Assembly: GCA_027483175.1 (NCBI GenBank)
Contig: JAIXVE010000312.1
Span: 1-60,480, forward strand
Direction of reading: 5' to 3'
DNA length: 60,480 bases
From: Verrucomicrobiaceae bacterium
GTDB lineage: Bacteria > Verrucomicrobiota > Verrucomicrobiia > Verrucomicrobiales > V1-33
Shown here in pieces: positions 9,291-18,800 of the stretch (its first letter is position 1; every line of letters starts with the position of its first letter). The notes below the pieces were generated by a model. That model did no database searches. It was not told where the DNA came from and was given only the letters and a program-made list of their open reading frames with translations. The translations under genes and the position numbers were made by a program.

Positions 9291-10670
9291 ATGATGAAGA
9301 CGCGACGCGAGTGGCTGAGGGCGGGCGGGCTTGGGGCGTTTGGATTGGGGTTGAGCGGGTTGCTGGGTGGGCGGGTGGTGGCGTCGGGCGGGGTGGCGAA
9401 GGGGGCGACGTTCGGGCGGGCTAAGTCGTGTATTGTGTTGTTTCTGAGTGGCGGGCCGCCGCAGCATGAGACGTTTGATCCGAAGCCTGAGGCGCCGGCG
9501 GACGTGAGGGCGGGTTTTCGGGCGATTCGGACGACGGTGCCGGGGATGCAGTTTTGCGAGACATTGCCGGAGACGGCGAAGGTGGCGCATCATCTGGCGG
9601 TGATCCGGAGCATGTGCACGGATATTCATTCGCACTCGACGAGTGGGGCGTACATGCTGACGGGGTATGAGCCCGCTAGCAAGGCGGAGAACGTGCCGCC
9701 GGGGCCCGAGGATTGGCCGAGTCTGGCGGCGGTGGTGGGGGCGCTGAAACCGAGCGAGCGGTCGCCGTTGTCGGCGGTGGCGCTGCCGGATGAGATTTAC
9801 AATGACGGGCACATTGTGTGGCCTGGGCAGAATGGTGGGTTTATGGGATCGAAGTGGCATCCGACGCTGATGAAGTGTGCGCCCGAGCGATTGCCGATGA
9901 AGATTGAGGGACTGACGCTGGAGGAGAGTCTAACGAGTGTGCGGCTGGAAGAGCGGTTTGATCTGCTGCGGCAGATGGACGGGCATTTTGCGGCTGGGGT
10001 GAGGAGCGGGGTGGTGACGGAGATGGGGGACATGCAGCAGCGGGCTTTTGATCTGCTGCATTCGGATGCGAGCCGTGCGGCGTTTGCGCTGGAGCGGGAG
10101 CCGGCGGTGCTGAGGGAGGCGTATGGCGGGCACAAGTTCGGGCAGAGCGTGCTGCTGGCGCGGCGGCTGGTGGAGGCGGGGACGCGGCTGGTGCAGGTGA
10201 ACTGGCCGAGGGAGGAGGAGGGGAAGGAAGTGAAGGGGAGTCCGTTGTGGGACACGCATGCGGACAATGCGGGGCGGGTTAGGAATGTGTTGTGTCCGCA
10301 GTTTGACAGGACTTTTGCGACGCTGGTGAATGATCTGCATCAGCGTGGGATGCTGGAGGAGACGCTAGTGGTGGCGATGGGTGAGTTCGGGCGGACGCCG
10401 AAGCACAATGGGAATGGTGGTCGGGATCACTGGGGATCGGTGTTTTCGGTGGTGATGGCGGGTGCGGGGATTGGTGGTGGGCAGGTGATCGGGGCGAGTG
10501 ATCGGATCGGGGCGCTGCCGGAGGATCGTCCGGTGCGGCCTGCGGATCTGGCGGCGACGGTGTTTCATCTGCTGGGGGTTGATCCGGCGGGTGAGTTTCT
10601 GGACAGCCTGCAGCGGCCGCGGCGGGTGACGAATGGCGGGGTGGCGCTGAAGGAACTGGTGGGCGTGTGA
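9291..10670 (+). CDS. DUF1501 family exported protein (alkaline-phosphatase/sulfatase superfamily-like)
   Basis: 459 aa from the ATG at 9291, chosen because GAGAGG lies about 5 nt upstream and because MMKTRREWLRAGGLGAFG is a Tat-type signal (twin Arg followed by a hydrophobic Gly/Leu stretch). The 24-codon upstream extension lacks such features. Family motifs include CIVLFLSGGPPQHETFDPKP near the mature N-terminus, HSTSGAYMLTGYEP, and the C-terminal GEFGRTPKHNGNGGRDHWG stretch seen in DUF1501 proteins. The family is exported and abundant in planctomycetes and verrucomicrobia; its biochemical role is not established. It is the first gene of a plus-strand run with the DUF1592-type cytochrome 41 nt downstream and the DUF1552 gene beyond. 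DUF1501 more usually accompanies DUF1553-type cytochromes, so the partner set here is mixed. Confidence 0.92.
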   Translation: MMKTRREWLRAGGLGAFGLGLSGLLGGRVVASGGVAKGATFGRAKSCIVLFLSGGPPQHETFDPKPEAPADVRAGFRAIRTTVPGMQFCETLPETAKVAHHLAVIRSMCTDIHSHSTSGAYMLTGYEPASKAENVPPGPEDWPSLAAVVGALKPSERSPLSAVALPDEIYNDGHIVWPGQNGGFMGSKWHPTLMKCAPERLPMKIEGLTLEESLTSVRLEERFDLLRQMDGHFAAGVRSGVVTEMGDMQQRAFDLLHSDASRAAFALEREPAVLREAYGGHKFGQSVLLARRLVEAGTRLVQVNWPREEEGKEVKGSPLWDTHADNAGRVRNVLCPQFDRTFATLVNDLHQRGMLEETLVVAMGEFGRTPKHNGNGGRDHWGSVFSVVMAGAGIGGGQVIGASDRIGALPEDRPVRPADLAATVFHLLGVDPAGEFLDSLQRPRRVTNGGVALKELVGV

Positions 10671-10711
10671 GTTGAAGGCGGGATTCGATTAAAGACTGAC
10701 TGATTTGCCGT

Positions 10712-13195
10712 ATGAAGTTTCCGACCCTGATGCTGCCGCCGCTGGTGATGGTTGTTAGTGTGCTGTCCTGTGGGGCGGAGGATGTGGTGATCCCGGCGGG
10801 GGTGGGAGCGGTGATGGAGAAGTATTGTGTGGATTGTCACGAAGGTGACGAAGCGGAGGCGGGCGTGCGGTTTGACGGGATGGAGACGATGGGTAAGGCG
10901 GCGATGCTGCATGTGCTGAACCGGGTGGAGGCGCAGTTGTTTTTCGGGATGATGCCGCCGGAGGGGAAGCGGCAGCCGACTGGGGAGGAAAGGCGGGCTT
11001 TGTTTGAGTGGGTGCAGGGCGAGTTGCGTCGGGAGAATGCGTCAGGGTTGGATGCGAAGCGGCGCGCGCCGGAGGCGGGGAACTGGGTGGATCACGAGGA
11101 GTTATTCGGGGCAGGCGACGGTGGCGGGAAGGCGTTTACGGCGGGGCGGCGATGGCTGGTGAATCCGCAGATTTTTCTGCAGCGGGTGTTTGATGTGTTT
11201 GACCTTGATGCGCGGGGTCGGGAGGGAGCGAAGAATGGGTTTCGGGGGCTGACGATTCCGATGGCGTTGCCCGAGCATTCCGGGGTGCGGGACTATGATC
11301 TGGCGGTGCTGAATGGCGGGCATCTGGTGACGATGCTGACGAATGCGGAGTGGATATCGAGGAAGCAGATTCGGTCGGCGCGGGTGAAGGCGGGGGAATT
11401 GAAGGCGGATGAGTTTGAGAACAAGGCGGACCGGTTTTCGCCGGTGACGGCGAATGCGTTCGAGGTGATTGTGGTGAAGCAGACGGCACCGACGACGGAG
11501 GAGATTCATGAGGCGATCCGGGAACAGTTTGAGCGCGTGCTGCGGCGGGAACCGACGGCGGAGGAGTTGGTGGCGTATACGGAGCTAACGACTGGGGCGG
11601 TGGCGCTGGCGGGGAATGCGGAGGGATTGCGGCAGATGCTGCAGGCGGTGCTGCTGGAGTCGGAGTTTCTGTACCGCATGGAGTTTGGCGGAGGTGAGCC
11701 TGATGAGGACGGGCGGCGGATGCTGACGCCGCGGGAGATGGCGTTTGCGATTGCTTATGCGGTGGGGGATCGAGGGCCTGATGAGGCGCTGAACGCGGCG
11801 GTGCGGGAGGGGCGACTAACGTCGAAGGAGGATTGCGAGCGGGAAGTGCGGCGGTTGCTGGCGGATAAGGTGTACAACAGGGGCGTGATTGATCCGGCGC
11901 TGAGTGGGGAGCATCAGGGGGAGTATTATGTGACGCCGCATCCGAAGGTGGTGAGGTTCTTCCGGGAGTTTTTCGGTTATCCGATGGCGGTGCGGGTGTT
12001 CAAGGACACGCAGCGGAGCGACGGGATTTACCGGGTGCCGGACCGTGGGACGTTCGGGACACCGGGGTTTCTGGTGGTGGAGGCGGATCGGATGGTGGCG
12101 AGGGCGGTGGAGGCGGACAGTCGGGTTTTTGAGACCCTGCTGACGACGGATGAGTACTTTCTCTATCACAATGTGGAGAACGAGAAGGGTGCGGCGATGA
12201 TTGCGGGTTGGCAGAAGGTTTACGAGACTCTGAAGGGGACGGAGTGGCGGAGTGATCCTGACAAAGTGGCGGAGGAGCATCAGGAACTGCTGAAGACGCA
12301 TGTGGTTGCTGCCGGGGTCCGGGGGAAGGCGAAGGGACGGGGCGTGCACGAGACGGATCTGGTGCGGCTGATGAATCTGTTTGAGGACACCTTCGGGCGC
12401 GGTGGGCGGCCGTTCACGACATTTCCGTGGGCGCATGGGAACCGCTTCTGGCATTCGCCGATGTACAACCTGCCGCGGATGCCGGTGGAGGGTGGATACG
12501 GGACGGAGGAGGTTTTTGATTACCATCCGGTGCAGCCGTTTCCGATGGCGAACCGGCGTGGGATCCTGACGCATCCGGCGTGGCTGATCGCGCATTCTGC
12601 GAACACGGCGACGGATCCGGTGCGGCGGGGGAAGTGGATTCGTGAGAAGCTGCTGGCCGGGAGTGTGCCGGATGTTCCGATCAATGTGGATGCGAAGATT
12701 CCCGAGGATCCGCACAAGACGCTCGGAGAGAGGTTAGCGATGGTGACCGGGCGGGAGGCGTGCTGGAAGTGTCATGTGCGGATGAATCCCCTGGGGATTC
12801 CGTTTGAGATTTACGATGACTTCGGGCGGTTCCGGACGGTGGAAAGCCTTGAGCATCCGGACAACGTCGTCGGGAAGGCGAAGGGGAAGTATGGCGGTGA
12901 TTTGTACCGGACGGTGGCGTTTTCGAGTGCCGGGAGCATTGCGGGGACTGGTGAGGTGGGGGTGGACGGGGAGGTGAAGGATGCGCTTGAGCTGGTGGGT
13001 CGTCTGGGGAGGTCGACACGGGTGCGGCAGTCGATGATTCGGCATGCGTTCCGGTTTTATCTGGGGCGGAATGAGGTGCCGAGCGATGCACGGACGCTGA
13101 GGGAGGCGGACCGGGCGTATGTGAAGAGCGGCGGGAGTTTCAAGGAAGTGATTGTTTCGCTGGTCACATCGGATTCATTTCTGTATCGCAAGTGA
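10712..13195 (+). CDS. Exported DUF1587/DUF1592/DUF1588/DUF1585 c-type cytochrome protein
   Basis: 827 aa with a Sec signal peptide (residues 1-21, LPPLVMVVSVLSCGA). The heme motif CVDCH at residues 39-43 begins an N-terminal cytochrome-c-like domain of the planctomycete type. A second CWKCH near residue 683, followed by VRMNPLGIPFEIYDDFGRFR, is the DUF1588 signature. The intervening part shows the DUF1587/DUF1595/DUF1592 order (EQFERVLRREPTAEEL, ESEFLYRMEFG), and the C-terminus (MIRHAFRFYLGRNE, VTSDSFLYRK) matches DUF1585. These multidomain proteins are periplasmic or surface located and are thought to take part in polymer breakdown or electron transfer, without proven function. It lies between DUF1501 and DUF1552 genes; the DUF1592-DUF1552 pairing is the usual one. 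Confidence 0.93.
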   Translation: MKFPTLMLPPLVMVVSVLSCGAEDVVIPAGVGAVMEKYCVDCHEGDEAEAGVRFDGMETMGKAAMLHVLNRVEAQLFFGMMPPEGKRQPTGEERRALFEWVQGELRRENASGLDAKRRAPEAGNWVDHEELFGAGDGGGKAFTAGRRWLVNPQIFLQRVFDVFDLDARGREGAKNGFRGLTIPMALPEHSGVRDYDLAVLNGGHLVTMLTNAEWISRKQIRSARVKAGELKADEFENKADRFSPVTANAFEVIVVKQTAPTTEEIHEAIREQFERVLRREPTAEELVAYTELTTGAVALAGNAEGLRQMLQAVLLESEFLYRMEFGGGEPDEDGRRMLTPREMAFAIAYAVGDRGPDEALNAAVREGRLTSKEDCEREVRRLLADKVYNRGVIDPALSGEHQGEYYVTPHPKVVRFFREFFGYPMAVRVFKDTQRSDGIYRVPDRGTFGTPGFLVVEADRMVARAVEADSRVFETLLTTDEYFLYHNVENEKGAAMIAGWQKVYETLKGTEWRSDPDKVAEEHQELLKTHVVAAGVRGKAKGRGVHETDLVRLMNLFEDTFGRGGRPFTTFPWAHGNRFWHSPMYNLPRMPVEGGYGTEEVFDYHPVQPFPMANRRGILTHPAWLIAHSANTATDPVRRGKWIREKLLAGSVPDVPINVDAKIPEDPHKTLGERLAMVTGREACWKCHVRMNPLGIPFEIYDDFGRFRTVESLEHPDNVVGKAKGKYGGDLYRTVAFSSAGSIAGTGEVGVDGEVKDALELVGRLGRSTRVRQSMIRHAFRFYLGRNEVPSDARTLREADRAYVKSGGSFKEVIVSLVTSDSFLYRK

Positions 13196-13244
13196 AGGCC
13201 GCAATTCAGAGGATTACAAAGCAACGACGAACCGGAAATCTGCC

Positions 13245-14657
13245 ATGATGACACGAAGACAATTATTGAGTCGAGCAGGGATGACAGTGGGTGGCATGAG
13301 CCTTGCGCCGTGGCTGCGAGCAGAGCTGGGAATGCCGGCGGGCGGGAAGCCGCCGATGCGATTCATTTTCATGCACAAAGGGAACGGGTTGTTTCCGGAG
13401 GTGATGGTGCCGCCATCATTGACGGGGGAGGATGCGGCGAAGGAGAAGGCGAAGCAGGCGTTTTCGGTGGAATTGAGCGGGCACGAGCTTCCGGAATGGA
13501 TGCGTCCGGTGGCGGCGCACAAGGAGAGCCTGACAATTCTCCAGGGGCTGTCGGGGATGATGTGCACGACCGGGCATCACACGTGGCAATCGTCGATGGG
13601 GGTTTACCGTGCGAACGAGCGGCCGAGTTCGATCAAGTGGGCGACGGTGGATTTTGAACTGGCGCGGTTGTTTCCGTCGCCGTTCGAGCACATTGAGCTG
13701 GCGTGTTTTCCGGATGGTGGCGGGAATGCGCGGGGGAACATCGAGGGGATTGATGTGGGATTTTCGGCGCGCGGGGCGGGTCAGCCGAATTATGCGTTCG
13801 GGTCGCCGAAGGTGGCGATGAGGGAGTTGTTCAAGTCGGTGGCGGCGGACCGGGATGACCAGACGCGGTATGCGCTGGAGCGGCGGTTGCTAGAGTTCAC
13901 GGCGGGGCGCGAGACTGCGCTGAGTGCGGGGATCAGCGGGAGCGAGCAGGAGAAGGTGGCGCAGTATGCGGAGGCGATTGGTGAGGTTCGCCGCCGGCAT
14001 GAGCGGGTGGATGGGATGGCTGAGGCGATTAGGAAGCATCTGCCGAAGCTGGACGCGAAGTATTTTGCGGATGGGCTGACGACGCTGGACCGTCAGCGCG
14101 GGCATACGGAGATCCTGCTGTCGACGCTGATCACGGGGATGACAAATGTGGTGACGTTCACGGTGGATGAGCTGGGCACGCCTTACACGGGATTGCCGGG
14201 GCTTGAGGGGGCGGGGCCGGTGAATCTGCATGATGTCGGGCACGGGAAGTCGGTGGGGGCCGTGTCGGCGCTTGAGGTTAGGGCGGCGGTGCGGACGCAG
14301 CACATGACGCTGGTGGACACGATCATTGCGAGGCTCAAGGCGGTGCCGGAGGGGGATGGCAACATGTTTGACAATACGATGCTGTTTTATTTCCCTGACA
14401 ATGGCGAGACGCATCACAGTAACGGGAGGGAGTGGCCGTTTCTGGTGTTTTCGGGTCGGAATGCGAAGCTCGACATTGCGGGGCGGTACATCCGTCTGCC
14501 GGGTCACGGGGAGCCTGGGCACAAGACGCTAGGAAACTGGTACACGACGATTCTGAATGCTTACGGCAATCCGATCCGACACTTTGGGGATCTGGACATG
14601 GGGCTGGAGAGCCGGAAGGTGCCGCAGGTGGGGGCGATCGGGGAGTTTCTGGGGTGA
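13245..14657 (+). CDS. DUF1552 family exported protein
   Basis: 470 aa from the ATG at 13245. The frame is open to 13152, overlapping the previous gene, but MMTRRQLLSRAGMTVGGMSL is a clear Tat-type signal (TRRQLL followed by a hydrophobic stretch), so the later start is right. Family hallmarks are MRFIFMHKGNG shortly after the signal, GHHTWQSS, and the C-terminal region beginning MLFYFPDNGETHH and continuing to GNWYTTILNAYG. DUF1552 proteins are exported and almost always sit directly after a DUF1592-type cytochrome, as here (49 nt gap); their biochemical role is unproven. The pair is presumably a functional unit, one heme-bearing and one not. Confidence 0.93.
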   Translation: MMTRRQLLSRAGMTVGGMSLAPWLRAELGMPAGGKPPMRFIFMHKGNGLFPEVMVPPSLTGEDAAKEKAKQAFSVELSGHELPEWMRPVAAHKESLTILQGLSGMMCTTGHHTWQSSMGVYRANERPSSIKWATVDFELARLFPSPFEHIELACFPDGGGNARGNIEGIDVGFSARGAGQPNYAFGSPKVAMRELFKSVAADRDDQTRYALERRLLEFTAGRETALSAGISGSEQEKVAQYAEAIGEVRRRHERVDGMAEAIRKHLPKLDAKYFADGLTTLDRQRGHTEILLSTLITGMTNVVTFTVDELGTPYTGLPGLEGAGPVNLHDVGHGKSVGAVSALEVRAAVRTQHMTLVDTIIARLKAVPEGDGNMFDNTMLFYFPDNGETHHSNGREWPFLVFSGRNAKLDIAGRYIRLPGHGEPGHKTLGNWYTTILNAYGNPIRHFGDLDMGLESRKVPQVGAIGEFLG

Positions 14658-14700
14658 TGGGGGTGCGGGTGGGGATGGGGAAGGTTGGCGGTGCCGCTTG

Positions 14701-14717
14701 ACTTTGTGTCGCAAAGT
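14701..14717. promoter_or_regulatory. Perfect 6-bp inverted repeat upstream of metallopeptidase gene (possible operator)
   Basis: ACTTTG-TGTCG-CAAAGT lies 19-35 nt before the ATG at 14736. A TTGACT hexamer (14698-14703) overlaps its left edge, and a strong Shine-Dalgarno (AGGGGGA, 14723-14729) follows. The palindrome is short, AT-richer than its surroundings and lacks a T-tract, so a protein-binding site is more likely than a terminator. No regulator gene is adjacent. The function is inferred from position and symmetry only. Confidence 0.35.
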
Positions 14718-14735
14718 GAGTAAGGGGGACTTGAG

Positions 14736-15842
14736 ATGAACTTTGCGAAAACGATACTGCTTTGGATTGGGGTGATTTTGAGAGTGAGTGGAGGTGCGGC
14801 GGAGGGATTGCCGCTGCCGACGGCGCATGTGATCCGGGAGATTGATGGCTGGACGGTGAGGGTGGACGAGCGATTGCTAATGGGTGAGCATGCCGGGGTT
14901 GGTGGGCGGGCGCTGAGGTTGCTGGAGTCGCGGTTAGTGGCGATTTCGTTTGTGGTGCCGGAGAAGGCGCTGGTGAAGCTGCGTGGGGTGGTGGTGCAGC
15001 TTGATTATTCGCATGGGGAATTGGTACCGATGCAGTATCATCCGGATGCGGGATGGCTGCGGGAGAATGGTTACAGCGAGAAGTTGGCGAAGTGCGTGCA
15101 TATTCCGAGTGTGGCGGATTTTCTGGATCTGCGGGGCATTCATGGTCAGCCGTGGGTGGTGCTGCATGAACTGGCTCATGCGTATCACGATCAGGTGCTG
15201 GGGTTTGAGGATGCGCGGGTGGCGGCGGCGTGGCGGAAGTTCCGGGATGGAGGTAAGTACAGGAATGTGCTGACGGTGAGCGGGCAGCGGGGCGAGCATT
15301 ACGGGCTGACTGACGAAAAGGAGTTTTTCGCCGAGATGACGGAGGCGTACTTTGGATCGAATGATTTCTATCCGTTTGTGGCGGGTGAGCTGAGGGAGGC
15401 TGAGCTGGAGATCTACGGGTTGCTGGGGGAATTGTGGGGATCGTTGCCCGGGGAAGCGGTGGCGGTCGTTCCGGTGGAGGAAGACCTTGCGTTCTTCGAG
15501 AAGAAGTACGGGATGAAGATTGATGGCGTGAGGCCGAAGGAGGAGTATGAGGATCCCGATCAGTTTTATGGGGCGATCGCGGAGGTGCTGGGGATTCCGG
15601 AGAGAGCGCGGGAGGCGGCTGCGAAGGAGTTCGGGTGGAGGGAAACGGGTGGTAAGAAGATGATGGTAATGGTGAAGGGCGGGCCTGTGGCTGGTCAGAG
15701 TGAGGGTAGCTGGGACGTGATGATGCTGCGTTTTGCGATGGACGCGAAGACGGGGAAGCCTGATCCGGCGAGCATGGAGCAGCGGATGGTGCAGATCGGG
15801 TATGATGGCGCGGTGCGGTTTCCGCGGGTCAAGGAGAAGTGA
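14736..15842 (+). CDS. Secreted HExxH zinc metallopeptidase-like protein
   Basis: 368 aa with an N-terminal signal peptide (about 1-22, TILLWIGVILRVSGG core) and a strong ribosome-binding site (AGGGGGA, 6 nt before the ATG). VVLHELAHAYHDQ at 141-153 carries the HExxH zinc motif with catalytic E145. The later segment DEKEFFAEMTEAYFGSND (193-210) supplies a downstream acidic ligand, the arrangement seen in gluzincin-like and anthrax-lethal-factor-like (ATLF) domains. The last 120 residues, after the catalytic region, form a charged domain I do not recognise. Probably a periplasmic or secreted peptidase; the substrate is unknown. It follows the DUF1552 gene by 78 nt and may have its own control (see the inverted repeat at 14701). 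Confidence 0.8.
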   Translation: MNFAKTILLWIGVILRVSGGAAEGLPLPTAHVIREIDGWTVRVDERLLMGEHAGVGGRALRLLESRLVAISFVVPEKALVKLRGVVVQLDYSHGELVPMQYHPDAGWLRENGYSEKLAKCVHIPSVADFLDLRGIHGQPWVVLHELAHAYHDQVLGFEDARVAAAWRKFRDGGKYRNVLTVSGQRGEHYGLTDEKEFFAEMTEAYFGSNDFYPFVAGELREAELEIYGLLGELWGSLPGEAVAVVPVEEDLAFFEKKYGMKIDGVRPKEEYEDPDQFYGAIAEVLGIPERAREAAAKEFGWRETGGKKMMVMVKGGPVAGQSEGSWDVMMLRFAMDAKTGKPDPASMEQRMVQIGYDGAVRFPRVKEK

Positions 15843-15852
15843 TCCGGCGCGG

Positions 15853-18800
15853 TCAGGGGAGGGAGAAGACGGCGCGGAAGAAGGTGGGGGTGGGGGAGGT
15901 GGGGAGGAGGTAGGAGATGGATTCGAGGGGGCCTGAGGAGGAGCGGGCGGATGGGGTGAGTGGGAGTGGGGACCATGAGGCGAGGTCGGGCGAGGATTCG
16001 AGGCGGAATCCGACCTGGGGGCCGATGGCTCGGGTTAGGGTGAGCTGGGTGCCTGCGGGGGTGGAGGTGGCGGTGAGGATGGGGGAGGCGTCGGGGACGA
16101 GGGGGAGAGAGCCCATGGCGTACTCGGCGAGAGCGGAGCGGCCGTCGCCGTCGGGGTCATTGGGGTGGGGGTTGGCGGCGAGCCATTGGGAGAAGGTGGG
16201 AGATGAGGAGGCGCCGGGGGTAGCGATGGTGGCGGCGTGCCAGTTGAGGCCGTTGTTGTGCCATGCGTCGGAGGCGGCGGCCGGGGAAGGAGTGGTGAGG
16301 ACGAGGGTGGGGCCATTGCCGTCGGGTTCGGAGGGCCATGGGAGGAAGTCGTCGTAGGCGAACTGGCGGATGGTGCCGGAGGGGGATGATAGGGTGAGGG
16401 ATTCGCCGCTGTTGGCGAGACCGGTTTCGTTGTCGAAATTGCCGGCGATGGGGAGGCCTGGGCCGTAGCGTGCGGCGAGGGCGGTGGCGTTGCGTGCGAT
16501 GAGGACGCGTGCGCCTGGGGCGAGCTGGGTGATGGCAGCGCCCGGGAAGAATGTGAAGGCGATGCCTTCGGTGAAGGCGAGTCCGGGTAGGTCGATGGTC
16601 TGGGTGCCGACGTTGAGGAGTTCGATGAATTCGAAGTCGTCGCGATTGGTGGCGGCGGCGAGTTCTGCGGGAGTGGAGGGTTCAGCGGGGTGGTAGTGGA
16701 TGCGGGAGACGACGAGATTGGAGGGCGAGGGTGGGACCGAGTCGACCTGATAGAAGGCGGAGTTGAGGCCTGACCAATCGTTGTTGAGGAAGGCGCGGGT
16801 GCGGACGGTGCGTGAGGAATCGAGGGCGAGGAACGGTCCGGCGGACTGGATGGAGGCGTCGAGGGCGAGGTCGAAGCTGAGGTCGTCGTCGGCGGGAGCG
16901 ACCTTGTGGATTTCGACGGCGATGACGTTAGAGCCGGGGTTGAGGAGGGCCGGGGAGGCGGTGGCTTCGAGGTAGACGGTGGATTCCTCGGTGCCTGCGA
17001 CGGCGGCGGTGGCGGCGGTGGCCCACGTGATGGGGTTGGTGGGGTGGAGATTGGAGCGCATGATTTCCCGGCCGTTGAGGTAGACGACGGCACCGTCGTC
17101 GCGGAGGAGCCGGATGCGGAGGGCGAGGGTGACGCTGTCGGCGGGGGCGGAGAATGACCGTCGGAAGTAGGTGGTCATGTAGCGGTTAGTGGTGAGGGGC
17201 CCGTAGCCGATGACGGTGCCTTCGTCGCCGTCACCGTAGCCGAGCTGGCCAGCGCCCTGGGGCCATGAGGAGTCGTCGAAGCCTGTGGAGGTCCATGAGG
17301 AGGCCGGAGCGGAGGGCGTGACGAGGTAGCGCCATGTGCTGTTTCTGGGGATGATCGGAAGCGTGGCGGTGGGAGGGTTGAAGATGGAGGCGCGAGGGGA
17401 GACGGAGCCGTCGGGGAGACGCGGGTCGGAGCCGTCGGTGGTGTAGTAGATGGTGCCTGAGGGGGCGGTGATGCCGATGGCGGTGCCGGGGTTGGCGGGG
17501 CCTGGGTTTCTGGTGAAGGAAGGCTGATCGATGGATGGGTAGAGCGAGACATTGCGGAATCGCTGGAGTTGTCTGGGCCACATGACGTCCCAGAAGCCTG
17601 AGCCGGGGAGCTGCATGAAGTTCATTTCGGCTAGCCATGTGGTTTCGCGTTTGAAGGCCGGGGTTTGTTTGGAATCGCCCCAGCGGGCGCTTTCGCCGAC
17701 GATGGCTTTGTCGATGCGGCTTTGGATGGAGGCCCAGCGGGCGCGGCTGTTGGAAGCGGCGAGCGGGCCGCCGTTCTGGTAGAGAGTGTGGACCCGTTCG
17801 CGGAAGCGGAATCTGAAGGCGGGGCCGCGGCGGAGACGGTCGTAGAGGATGGCGGGGGAGTTGGCGGCGCTGACGAGTTCGAAGGTGCCGGGGAAGATGT
17901 GGGAGCCGGTGCGGGTGGTGTTGTCGTTAGAGATCTCCTGGTCCCACGGGATGAAGTGCCAGCCGTCGCTGAGAGGGCCGCGGCGGCGGACGGCCCAGTA
18001 GTTGTGGTCGGGCCAGTCTTCTGCGCCGCCGGCGATGTGGAGGATCATGTAGTCGATGAAACTCTGCATGTGGAGGAGCGGCGGGGCGGAGGCGTGGGGG
18101 GAGCCGTCCGGGTTGAGGCCCTGGACGAGCCAGTAGCCGGCGTCGGTGGAGAGGGTTGAAGGGTTGGTGTTGGCCATGGCCATGAGCTGGTCCCATGCGG
18201 TGCGGTTGCCGGAGGCGAGTTCGGCGAAGTCCTTGATGACATCGTACTCGTCGGGATCGCCGCCGAGGTAGGAAGCGGCGAAGTCTTCTTCCGGGCGTTC
18301 GGTGATTTCGTAGAGGCCCCAGTAGAGCCCGTTGAGGAAGAGCTGGACGTAGCGTGAGTGGCCGGAGAGGTTGCCGAGGTCGCGCATGGACTGGCGCATG
18401 TAGGCGTCGCGCATGTAGGTGCCTTTTTCGTTGACCCAGCGTGGCGGGCCGTCGACGACGGGCCATGAGTCGGTGGAGGCGGCGCGGAGGAGGAGACGGT
18501 TGAAGGAATTGACGTTAGAGTCCGGGAAGACCTGTTCGTTGAGTTTGGGGTCGCCGTAGTCGCGCCGGAAGTAGAGGCGGAGCGGGTGTTTGGTGGTGAA
18601 GCCGTGGTCGCGGCTGGAGTTGCCGTGGCTGCGGATACCGGCTTCGGCCTGCCATTGTTCGGAGGGTTGCTGAGGGTTGAAGAATTCGACGGAGACGACC
18701 TTTTCGCTAGCAAGACCGCGCTGTCCGGTGTTGTAATAGACACCGGAGGGAGCGCCGAAGAAGTCGGCGGGATTGCCGGTGATGCTGAGGGTGGGGAGAG

